In this document: in pieces, positions 51,236-64,000 of the stretch
Position numbering within the stretch: the first letter of the stretch is position 1
How the letters are laid out: every line of letters begins with the position of its first letter
Source of the DNA: Scylla paramamosain
Taxonomy: Eukaryota > Arthropoda > Malacostraca > Decapoda > Portunidae
NCBI RefSeq assembly: GCF_035594125.1
Contig: NC_087166.1
Location: 16,668,266 to 16,732,265 of the forward strand
Reading direction: 5' to 3'
DNA: 64,000 nucleotides
Made by a program: the position numbers and the translations under genes
Notes under the pieces: generated by a model
The model's input: only the letters and a program-made list of their open reading frames with translations
What the model was told of the DNA's origin: nothing
Database searches by the model: none

Positions 51236-52527
51236 ATACATGGAAATGAAAAAAAAATAAATACTTTGCCAAAAACGTGTCTTTTGAGTTTTTTTTTTTC
51301 AGCTTCTTACGTACCAAGAAGGTAAAACGCATGAAAAATACACTTTATGGAAAAACAGAATAATATCACCAAAAATAAATAATTTGAGAGTTTTTGAGCT
51401 TGTTAGGAAGAAAAACGCCATAATGTATGGAAAGTATTCTATATGAAGAAAGAAAAGACATTACGAGAAATGTGTATTATGAGTAAATTTGAGCTTCTTA
51501 GGTAGCAAAATGTGAAAACGCATGAATAGCACTCTGTATGGATAAACATAACAACATTACCAAAAACGTGTATTTTGAGTGTTTTTTTCATATTGTTAGG
51601 TGCCAAAACGCCAAAATGTATGGAAGCCAACTAACTAACAAACGAAACTAAATTTGATGAAACGTGTCTTTTGAATATTTATGAATCTGCTATGTACCAG
51701 AATGCTAAAAAGCATGGAAAGATATGGGAATAAAAAAACATTATCAAAAACATGTCTTTTCAATCTTTTTGAGCTTCTTACGTACCAAAACGCCAATACG
51801 TTTGCAAAACACTCTTTATGGAGAAACAGAATAAAATTCCCAAAAACAAGTATTTTATGTGTTTATGAGCTTGTTACGTAGAAAACGCAAAAATGCATGC
51901 AAAGTAACCTTTATGAGGAAATGAAACGATGTTTCCAGAAACGTGTTTTTTGAGTGTTTAGACACTAAACCGATATAAAGCTTGGAAATCACTTGATTTG
52001 AACAACAAAAGAACACTAAGGAAAACGTGTCTTTTAAGTGTTTTTGAGCTTATTACATACCAAAAACCTAAGCTGCATGCAAAAAAAAAAAAAAAAAAAA
52101 TCGTCATCGAGAAACATAATAACATTACCAAAAACTTGTAATTGGAGTGTATTTCTCATTGTTAGGTACACATGTAAAGCATGCGAAAAGAAACGAGTTT
52201 TCCAGAAAGGTGTCTTTTGAGTGTTCTAGCTCCAAAACGATGAAAAGCATGGAAATCACACTGTAATGGAAAACAAAACATTAACAAAAATGTCTCTTTT
52301 CAGTATTTTTCAGCAACTTAGGTATCAGAACGCTAAAACGCATGCAAAACACCCTTGATGGAGAAATAGAATAACATTACTAAAAACAAGTTTTTTTTTA
52401 TTGTTTTTGAGGCTGTTACGTGAAAAACGTCAAAATACATTTCAAGTACCCTATTTGGTTAAATGGAAAAAAAAATATTACGAGAAAGGTGTTTTTTTTT
52501 TACTGCTTAGGTAACAAACCGCTAAAA
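51236..52527 (-). repeat. Inverted satellite island, about 1.29 kb
   Basis: About 13 pentamer-cycle monomers in opposite orientation to both flanks. The left switch is in an A/T-rich stretch with TATATACACATATACATGG (51225-51243). The right switch is AAACCGCTAAAAGGCATCC running into ATTTTCGCGTTTTTTTG (about 52527), where decamer satellite begins. Confidence 0.8.
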
Positions 52528-55500
52528 GGCATCCATTTTCGCGTTTTTTTGTAAGTAAAAAGCTCAAAAACATTCAAAATATACCTTTTTGGTAATCTTA
52601 TTCTATTTCTACATATTGGTAGGTTTGTATCCGTTTTAGCTTTTTTCTACGTAAAACACGGAAAAGACGCGTTTTCAGTAATTTTGTTTTGGATTCTCAT
52701 ATAGAATGACTTCCATATTATTTATTGTTTTGGTGACTAACATGCTGAAAAACACTCAAAACACAGGTTTCTAGTAAAGTCGTTTAATTTTCCCATATAG
52801 TTTGCTTTGCATGCACTTTAAGGTTTGGTACATAGCAGTCCGAAAAAAAAGCTAAAAATTAACTTTTTTGATAATGTTCTTTTTTCACATAATTTCCCTG
52901 AATTTTGCCAGAATTTTGGCATCTCGGTACCTATGAAGATGAATACCCCTCCCCCAAAAAAATCCTTTTTTTTTTTTTTCTTTATAAAGAGGTTTTAGCT
53001 TTTTGGTACTTATGGAACTTAAAAACACTCATAATACACGTTTCTCGTAATGTCCTTTCGTTTCCCAGACATAGGGTTCTTTGCATGTATTTAAGTTGGT
53101 TTTATAGGTAACATGATCAAAGGCACTAGAAATATGTGTTTTTGGTAATGTTATTCTGTTTCTCCATAAAGGATGTTTTGCTTGCGTTTTAGCTCAAAAA
53201 CACTTAAAGGCAAATTCTTGGTAAAAGATGGTTTTATTCCCTTGTAATGTGATTACCGTGCTTTTTAGTGCTTTATTGCCTAACACGCTCAAAAACACTC
53301 AAAAGACACTTTTCTGGTAATTTCATTTTTTTTCCCACATAAAGCTAGTTTCGCATACAATTTGGGGTTCTGGTAACTAAGGATGTGAAAAACACTCAAA
53401 ATACACCCATTTGGTAAGGTTGTTCTGTTTCTGAATTCAGAGTGTTATTCATTAGTTTCAGGATTTTGGTATGTAAGAAACTTCTCCACATACACGAGTT
53501 TTTGCATTTTTTGCCTTGTGGTTCTTGTGAAACTATAAAATACTCATTATACACGTTTCTCGTAATCTCCTTTTGTTTCCAAATATAGAGTGGATTGCAT
53601 GTATTTTCGCGTTTTTTATAGTAACAAGCTCAAAAACACTAAAAATATATCTTTTTGGTAATGTTATTCTATTTCTTCATATTGGTTGGTTTGCATCCGT
53701 TTTAGCATTTTTCTACGTAGAACACTGAAAAGACACGTTTTCAGTAATTTTGTTTTGGATTCCCATATTCCATATTATTTATCGTTTTGGTGCAGTCAAA
53801 AGACAAGTTTCCGTTAACGTCGTTTAATTTCCACATATAGGTGGCTTTTGCATGCATGTGGCTTTGGTACACAATAGTCTGAAAAAAAGCTAAAATTAAC
53901 GTTTTTGATAATGTTCTTTTTTCCACATAATTACCCTGAATTTTGCCAGAATTTTGGCATCTCGGTACCTATGAAGATGAACAAAAAAAAAAGCTTTTTT
54001 TTTTTTTTTTTTTCTCTATAAAGAGTGTTATATATGGGTTTTAGCTTTTTGGTACTTAAGGAACTTAAAAACACTCATAATACACGTTTCTCATAATATC
54101 CTTTCGTTTCCCAAACATAGGGTTCTTTGCATGTATTTAAGCTTTTTCATAGGTAACATGATGAAAAACACTCAAAATACATGTTTTTGGTAATGTTATT
54201 GTGTTTTCTCCATAAAGGGTGTTTTGCATTCGTTTTAGCGTTTGGTATGTAAGGAGCTCAAAAACATTTAACGGCAAGTTCTTGGTAAAAGTTGGTTTTT
54301 ATTAACATGTAATGTGGTTGTTCTTCTTTTTTGTAATTTATTGCCTAACACGCTCAAAAACACTCAAAAGACAATTCTCTGGTAATATAATTTTTTCCCC
54401 ACATATTGCTAGTTTCGCATGCAATTTCGGGTTTTGGTAACTAAGAATGTGAAAAACACTCAAAATACACGCATTTGGTAAGGTTGTTCTGTGTCTCAAT
54501 CAAGAGTATTATTCATGAGTTTCAGCATTTTGGTATCTAAGAAACTTTTGACTTGTGGTTCTTCTAAAACTATAAAACTCTAATTATACACGTTTCTAGT
54601 AATGTCCTTTTGTTTCCCAGTAGAGAGTGCTTTGCATCCATTTTCGCGTTTTTTTATAGGTAACAGGCTCAAAAACACTCAAAATATACCTTTTTGGTAA
54701 TGTTAATCTATTTCTTGATATTGTTTTTTTTTTGTATCCGTTTTAGTTTTTTTTTTTTTCTACATAAAACACTGAAAAGACAAGTTTATACTAATGCTGT
54801 TTTCGATTCCCATATAGAGTGACTTCCATATTATTTATTGTTTTGATGCCTAACATGCTGAAAAACACTTAAACGACAGGTTTCTGGTAAAGTCGTTTAA
54901 TTTCCCCATATAGGTGGCTTTGCATGCAATTTAGGGTTTTTTACATAAGAGTCCGAAAAAAAGCTAAAATAACTTTTTTGATAATGTTCTTTTTTTCCAC
55001 ATAATTTCCCTCAATTTTGCCAGAATTTTGGCATCTGGGTACCTATGAAGAAGACTAACAAAAAAAAAAAATTACTTTTTTTTTTTTGTTTCTCTATAAA
55101 GAGTGTTATTTGTGGGTTTTAGCTTTTTGGTACTTAAGGAACTTAATAACACTCATAATACACGTTTCTCGTAATGTCCTTTCGTTTCCCTAACATAGGG
55201 TTCTTTGCATGTATTTAAGCGTTTTTATAGGTAACATGATCAAAAATACTCAAAATACATGTTTTTGGTAATGTTATTCTGTTCTCCATAAAGGGTGTTT
55301 TGCATGCGTTTTAGCGTTTTGGTATGTAAGGAGGTCAAAAACACTTAAAGGCAAGTTCTTGGTAAAAGTTGGTTTTATTCCTATGTAATGTGATTGCCCT
55401 GCTTTTTAGTGTTTTATTGCCTAACACGTTCAAAAACCCCTTAGACACTCTTTTGGAAATGTCTTTTTTTTCACATAAAGCTAGTTTCACTTGCAATTTG

Positions 55501-55620
55501 GGGTTTTGGTAACCAAGAATGTGAAAAACACTCAAAATACACGCATTTGGTAAGGTTGTTCTGTTTTTCAAGTAAGAGTTTTATTCATGAGTTTCAGCGT
55601 TTTGGTATCTAAGAATCTGA
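52528..55620 (+). repeat. 1.1-kb decamer satellite array, about 2.8 copies
   Basis: Class-a unit starts are at 53037, 54083 and 55161, periods of 1046 and 1078 bp, with a partial unit before and after. Both long e monomers are recognisable (GAGTTTTTGCATTTTTTGCC near 53499; CTGAATTTTGCCAGAATTTT near 52899 and 53936). The unit near 54540 has lost most of the 55-bp extension. Confidence 0.86.
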
Positions 55621-55744
55621 AAAACACTCATAATGCACGTTTCTCGTAATGTCCCTTTTTTTACTCATTTAGGGTGCTTTGCATGCATTTTGGCATTTTT
55701 TTTTCACGTAATAGCTGAAAACACTGAAAATACACGCTTTTGGT
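55621..55744 (+). repeat. Satellite monomer between decamer and LINE copy 2
   Basis: One and a third monomers (class a, GCACGTTTCTCGTAATGTCC) leading to ACACGCTTTTGGTAATACG. Reverse-complemented, it matches the flank of LINE copy 1 at 39841-39985, which proves a shared insertion site. Confidence 0.85.
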
Positions 55745-57590
55745 AATACGAATATAAAAACATAAGAAATAAGTAAATCTGCAAGAAGGCATCAGGCCTA
55801 CACATGGCAGTACTTGTATGAAATATGCCTACCTATTTCCACCTATCATCCCCATCCATAAATGTCTAATTTTCTCTTACAGTTCCAAAATTCCTCAGCA
55901 CTAACAGATTGATTACTACGTCCGTTCCAATCATCTACTACTTTATTTGAGAACCAATTCCTTCTTGTCTCCTTTTTGAACATCAAGTTTTCAGGCTTGA
56001 ACCCACTTTTCTTGTTTTATCATGGTTACAGATTCTAAGAATTTTCCTTATGTTCCCCTTGTTATAACCCATATACCACTTAAAGACTTCTATCAGGTCC
56101 ACTCTTAACCTACGTCTCTCTAAAGAATGTAAATTTAACAGCTTGAATCTCGCTTCGTAAGGAATACTCCTCATCCACTGTATCCTTTTAGTCATTCTCC
56201 TTTGAAGTGATTCTAATAGACCTTTATCCTTCCTGTGATGTGGTGACCAGAATAGGACAGCATAGTCTAGATGAAGTCTGACCAGCGCTAAATGTAACTT
56301 TAATATTACTTCGGGAGTTTTACTTTTAGCACTCCTGAAAATGAATCATAATACACTATTTGCTTTGTTTCTGGCCTCTTTGCATTGCTTTCTTACACGG
56401 AGTTCAGAGCTAACTTTAAATCTCAAATCTTTTTCTTACCCTGAACCTACCAGAACTTGGTTGTTCATTGTGTAACTGCTGTTTGAGTTTCTTCTACTTA
56501 CGCTAAGTGCTTTGCATTTGTTGATATTAAACTGCATTTGCCATTTGTCTGTCCATTCGTTCATCCTATCCAAATCTGCCTGCATGGCGATGGTATGCGA
56601 TTCAGACCTAATTAATCTACATACTCTCGTGTCATCCGCAAATTTACTAACAACACTAATAATTCCACTATCCAAGTCATTGACATATATAACAAACAAC
56701 ATCGGCCCTAATACTAATAATTCCTTTGTCACCCCACTAATTACTTGACCCCACTCGGATTTAGAGCCGTTTATTACAACACTGTCGCCTGCCGCTTAGC
56801 CATGACCTTATCTAATCTAAACACCTCATCTCTCCCGTGCGCCCTAACCTTTCTCAGTAGCCTCTGATTGGGTACCTTGTCAAATGCTTTACTAAAGTCC
56901 TGATATAGGATGCCATAACTATCACCATTATCTGCCTCCACATTACCGATACCTCACATGACCAAAGTGATTTCCTAAGGACAGAAACTAACAGATTACT
57001 TATAACCTTTTTCCAATTCTTAAATACTGTGGAATATATTTCATCTGGTCCTGGTGACTTGAACTTTTTCAGCTTATCTATCTCCTGTTCCACTATCTCT
57101 TTAGTTATAGTAATATGTGTCAGCTTCTCATTCTCTTCTATTCTAAATATCTTCTCACTAGTCGGCAAATCCTGCATGTTTTCCTGGGCAAAGACAGTTA
57201 AAAAATACTCGTTCACAATTTTACTAATCTCCTCCCAACAACTAAGCAGGTCCCTTTCTGCTGTCTTTAAGGAACTATTGTTTCTCTATTCTTCCTCTTA
57301 TATGTCTGATAAAATCCCTTGGGGTCCATCTTCGCTTGGCTGGCTACCTTTAATGCATAACTATTTTTAACTTTACTTGTTAAACTCCTGACTTTTCTAA
57401 TTCATTATATTATGGCCTTAAAACCACTTCCCCTGTCTTTAATCACATATATACTTCTCTTTCGCCCTATGTAGTGTTTTATCCTCAGTCATCCATTTAG
57501 GACCATTCTTCTGCGATCTTATTCTTCTGTAAGGGATGTTCCCTAACTGCCCTGAATGTAATTTATCAACGAAATATTTATTTCACTTCT
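55745..57590 (-). mobile_element. 5'-truncated CR1-like LINE, copy 2 (inverted)
   Basis: Reverse-complement homologue of 37791-39840, with the same 5' truncation point (GTAATTTATCAACGAAATAT at 57552-57571) and the same satellite flanks. It has an internal deletion of about 225 bp: near 56937-56944 the sequence passes directly from the GTGGAGGCA region to GATAATGGTG, which in copy 1 are about 38443 and 38669. The 3' tail is shorter and less regular than in copy 1. Confidence 0.88.
55850..57216 (-). pseudogene. LINE reverse transcriptase, degraded (copy 2)
   Basis: On the minus strand, an open run at 57216-56854 keeps EYFLTVFAQENMQDLP, EIVEQEIDKLKKFKSPGPDE and SVLRKSLWSCEVSVMWRQ. It is then broken by the deletion and continues in another frame to DFSKAFDKVP (about 56900-56871). 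At 56732-56436 it has FVIYVNDLDSGI, KFADDTRV (FADD about 56635-56646) and LNEWTD-like residues, here MNEWTDKWQMQFNINKCKAL. At 56195-55983 it reads MTKRIQWMRSIPYEARFKLL and DLIEVFKWYMGYNKGNI. It keeps some frames that copy 1 has lost and the reverse, so the two copies decayed partly independently. Confidence 0.87.
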
Positions 57591-60535
<2,945 letters not shown>

Positions 60536-63500
60536 CGAAAAACAAAACAACATTACATTAATCGTGCCTTTTGAGTCTTTTCATTTATTTACGTACTTTG
60601 ATGTAGAAACAGAATATTATCAAAATCATACATTTTTTTACTTTTTTTATAGCTTGTTACGTAGAAAAAGCGAAAATGCATGCAAAGTACCCTATATAGG
60701 GAAACAAAAAGACTTCATGAGAAACTTGTACTATGAGTATTTTGAGGTTCTTAGGTACGAAAATGTTAAAGTGCATGAATAACACTCTATATGGAGAAAC
60801 AGAAAAGTATTATCGAAAACATGTATCTCGACTGTATTTCATATTGTTAGGCAACAACAAATCACCAAAAGCATGCAAAGCGATATTTCCAGAAACGTGT
60901 CTTTTTGAGTGTATGAAAACCATCCTGTATGAGTAAACAAAATAATATAACTACATACATCTCTTTTCAGTGTTTTTTGAGGCATGTACCAAAACGCCAA
61001 AATGCATGCAAAAAAAAATAAAAAGTATGGAGGAATAGTAAAAAATTACGGAAGAAACGTGTTTTTATTGCTTTTCAACTCAATACGTAGAAAACGCCAA
61101 AATGTATGTAAATTACCCTATATCTCGTAACGAAAACAAATTACAAGAAACGTATTTTTTTTGTGTGTGTTTTTGAGCTTCTTTGGTACCAAAACGAGAA
61201 AAAATATGCATAGCACCCTATATATAGAAACATAATAAGATAACCAAAAATTGGTATTTAGAGTGATTTTTCACATTGTTAGATACCAAAACGCCAAAAT
61301 GTATGGAAAGTACCTTATATCGGGATAGGAAACGAGATTTCAAGAAACGGGTCTTTTTTGTGTTCGTGAGCGTGCTAGGCACAAAAATGCTAAAAAAAAA
61401 AACGTAAAACAAACATTAATAGAACATCTTCTGGGAGTTTTTGAGCTAAAATGATAAAATGCATGCAAATGCTTTATGGAAAAACAAAATAACTTTAGCA
61501 AAAAACGTGTATTTTTTTTCAGCTTTTTACGTACAAAAAGACTGAATTGCATGGAAAATAGTTTATAAGGAGAAACGAAAGAACTTTACGAGAAACGTGT
61601 ATTATGATTGTTTTCGAGCTTTTTATGTACCAAACCAGAAAAAAAAATATGTATGAATATCACACTATATAAAAGAAACATAAATTATTATCAAAAACTT
61701 GTATTTTGAATGTTTTTAACATTGTTAGGTATCAAAACGGCGAAGTGCATGGAAATATCCCTATAAGGGGAAACAGAACTACATTTCCAGAATCATATAT
61801 TTTCAGTGTTTTTTAACGTATTAGCAAGGAAAACAGTTAAAAGAAAAACATGAATTATATCCTTATGGAAAATAAATAACGAGTGTTTTTGAGTTTTTTT
61901 TTACGTCGAAAACACCAAAATGCATACAAACTATCCTATATGGGGAACCGAAACGACATTACAAAAAACGTTTATTATCATTATTTTTTTTTTTTTAGCT
62001 TCTTAGGTACCAAAACGTTAAAATGCATGAATAGCGCTTTATTTGAAGAAAAAGAAGATTAATACCAAAAACGTGTATTGTAAGTGTATTTCTCATTATT
62101 AGGAGATATAACAGCGAAATGCATGCAAAGCACTCGATATTGAGAAACGAAAAGTCTTTACGAAAAATCTGTTTTTTGAGCTTCTTAAGTACCAAAACTC
62201 TAAAACGCAAGAATAGCATTCTATATTAAAAAAAAAAAAACTGAATAATTGTACCAAAAAACGTGTCTTTTGAGTGTTTTTTCAGTATCTTACGTACCAA
62301 AAACGCAAAAAAAATGCATGCAAAACACAATTTATGGAGAAAAAGAATGATATTACCAAAAACAAGTTTTTTGAGTGTTTTGTGAGCCTAGGTGGAAAAA
62401 CGCCAAAATACATCCTTCTTAGGTACGAAAATTTTATATGGAGAAACGAAAAAGGCATTACAAGAAACGTGTGTTATGAATGTTTTTGAGCTTCTTAGGT
62501 ACCAAAACGCAATAAACCATGAATAACATTCTATATGAAGATACAAAACATTACCAAATACATGTGTTTTGAGTGTTTTTATTTTTTTTCACATTCATAG
62601 ATACCAAAACACCAAAATACATCCAACGATCCCTATATAGGGAAAAGAAATTAAATTTCTAGTAACGTGTCTTTTATGAGTTTATTAGCGTGTTAAGTAC
62701 CAAAACGAAAAAAAAAATAAACAAATAAAAAATAAAAAACACCCTATATGAATAACAAAACGTCACCGAAACCGTCTCTTTTCAGTGTTTTTTTAGGTAA
62801 TTACGTATCATAATGCTAAAACGCATGCAAAAAAAAAAACATTTATGGCGAAACATTATATATTTGCGAAAAAAAAAAATGTTTTTGAGTTTGTTACAAA
62901 AACGACAATATGCACACAAAGTAGGCTATGGGAAACGAAAGGGCATTACCTGAAACGTGTATTATTAGTGCTTTTGAGCTTCTTAGGTACCAAAATGTTA
63001 AAAGGCATTAATAGCACTCTCTATGAAAAAAAAAAAAAAACATTACCAAAAACTTGTGTTTTATGTGTATTACATATTATTAGGTGCCAAAAATTAAAAA
63101 AAAAAAACAGGAAAAATAGGCTATAGTTAGGAAAGAAAATGATATATCGTGAAACGTGTCTGTTGAGTGTTTATGATCATGTTAGGCACCAAAATGTTTT
63201 TGAGCTACTTACGTACCAAAACGCTAAAACGCACGTGAAACATGATTTATGGAGAAACACAATAAAATTACGAAAAAGAAGTATGTTAAGGGTTTTCAGT
63301 TTGTTACCTACGAAAACGCCAAAATGTATGCAAAGTACCTAATATTAGGAAACGAAGAGACCTTACAAGAAAAGTGTATTATCAGTTTTTAAGTTTTTGG
63401 TACCAAAACGTTAAAAGACATAAATAGTATTACTCTATATGGAAAAAAATAAATAAATAAAATAAAAAAAAAAAAAAAACGTGATTTTTGAGTTTTTTTT

Positions 63501-64000
63501 CACATTGTAAGATAGCAAAAACGCCAAAATGAATCCAAAAGTGCCCTCTCTAGGGAAATGAAATGACGTTTCCAGAAACATGTATTTTATTTTTTTTTTA
63601 AGTGTTTATGAGCGTGTTAGGCACAAAAACGCTAGAAAGGCATGGAAAAGTTCCTCTATGGGGAAAACAAAACAACATTTCTAAAAACGTGTGTTTGGTG
63701 TGTTTTTCAGCTATTTATGTACAAAAACCATAAAACGAATGGAAAACACCCTTTTAAATAGAAAGAGAATAACCTTAAAAAAACAAATATTTAAATGCTT
63801 TTGAGTTTGTTACGTACAAAATCGCCAAAATGCATGCAAAGAATGAGGAAATGAAAGGACATTGCGAGAAACGTGTGTTATGAGTGTTTTTGAGTTTCTT
63901 GTCTACGAAAACGCGAAAACCCTGTAATTAAACTCTAAATGGAGAAAGAGAACAACATCAAAAGAAAAAACAAACGTGTTTTGTGTATTCTTTTACACTG
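60536..64000 (-). repeat. 96-bp satellite, pentamer-cycle array, inverted, to window end
   Basis: Monomers in reverse order; for example 62260-62830 reads b, a (partly deleted), e, d, c, b. Class-a marker GGACATTGCGAGAAACGTGT is near 63856. A-rich expansions at 62695-62740 and 63445-63478 are minor. No gene or other element is seen in the last 3.4 kb. Confidence 0.85.

Overview
This is a gene-poor eukaryotic window, almost entirely satellite DNA. No intact protein-coding gene, tRNA, rRNA or CRISPR array is visible. About 92% of it is one diverged tandem-repeat family with a monomer of about 96 bp. The rest is three decayed, 5'-truncated LINE (non-LTR retrotransposon) copies and several microsatellites, one of them (TA)n of about 820 bp. 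The reverse transcriptase relics look like families abundant in arthropods, especially decapod crustaceans. That taxon call is an inference from family resemblance and is not proven. Strand convention: '+' satellite means the monomer phrase CACGTTTTTGGTAATG reads on the given strand, and '-' means its reverse complement does.

The satellite is hierarchical. (1) The 96-bp monomer carries GCATGC and GGTACC as recurring landmarks. (2) At about 1-13.7 kb and 34.3-64 kb, monomers follow a five-class cycle (a-b-c-d-e, about 480 bp). (3) In the middle, at about 13.7-34.3 kb, they follow a different eight-class cycle (about 770 bp). (4) Four blocks are homogenised into a decamer of about 1.1 kb, made of two diverged pentamers with two characteristic extensions. 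(5) These blocks sit in mirror-image pairs.

Layout: 1-12,295 is a near-identical palindrome, with arms of at least 5.2 kb of direct pairing, a sharp hairpin-like turn near 6,931, and a left arm cut by the window edge. 12.3-13.7 kb is pentamer satellite. 13.7-34.3 kb is the octamer domain, carrying one LINE fragment (22.16-23.09 kb), an inverted island (21.38-21.99 kb) and most of the microsatellites. 34.3-37.8 kb is pentamer satellite with a 0.5-kb inverted island. 37.7-57.7 kb is a compound mirror-image structure: LINE, decamer, pentamer, decamer, a strand switch at about 44.69 kb, then decamer, pentamer, decamer, LINE. The two LINE copies share the same insertion site in opposite orientations, so they are duplicated copies and not independent insertions. 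57.7-64 kb is pentamer satellite with a (TA)n tract and one more strand switch at about 60.5 kb.

The best candidate for something undescribed is this architecture: an AT-rich satellite that repeatedly builds kilobase palindromes out of the same modules, with recurrent breakpoints and fold-back scars. It may be a centromeric, heterochromatic or sex-chromosome array. An assembly fold-back artefact must be excluded for the 0-12 kb palindrome. All similarity statements come from reading the sequence by eye; no alignment was run.
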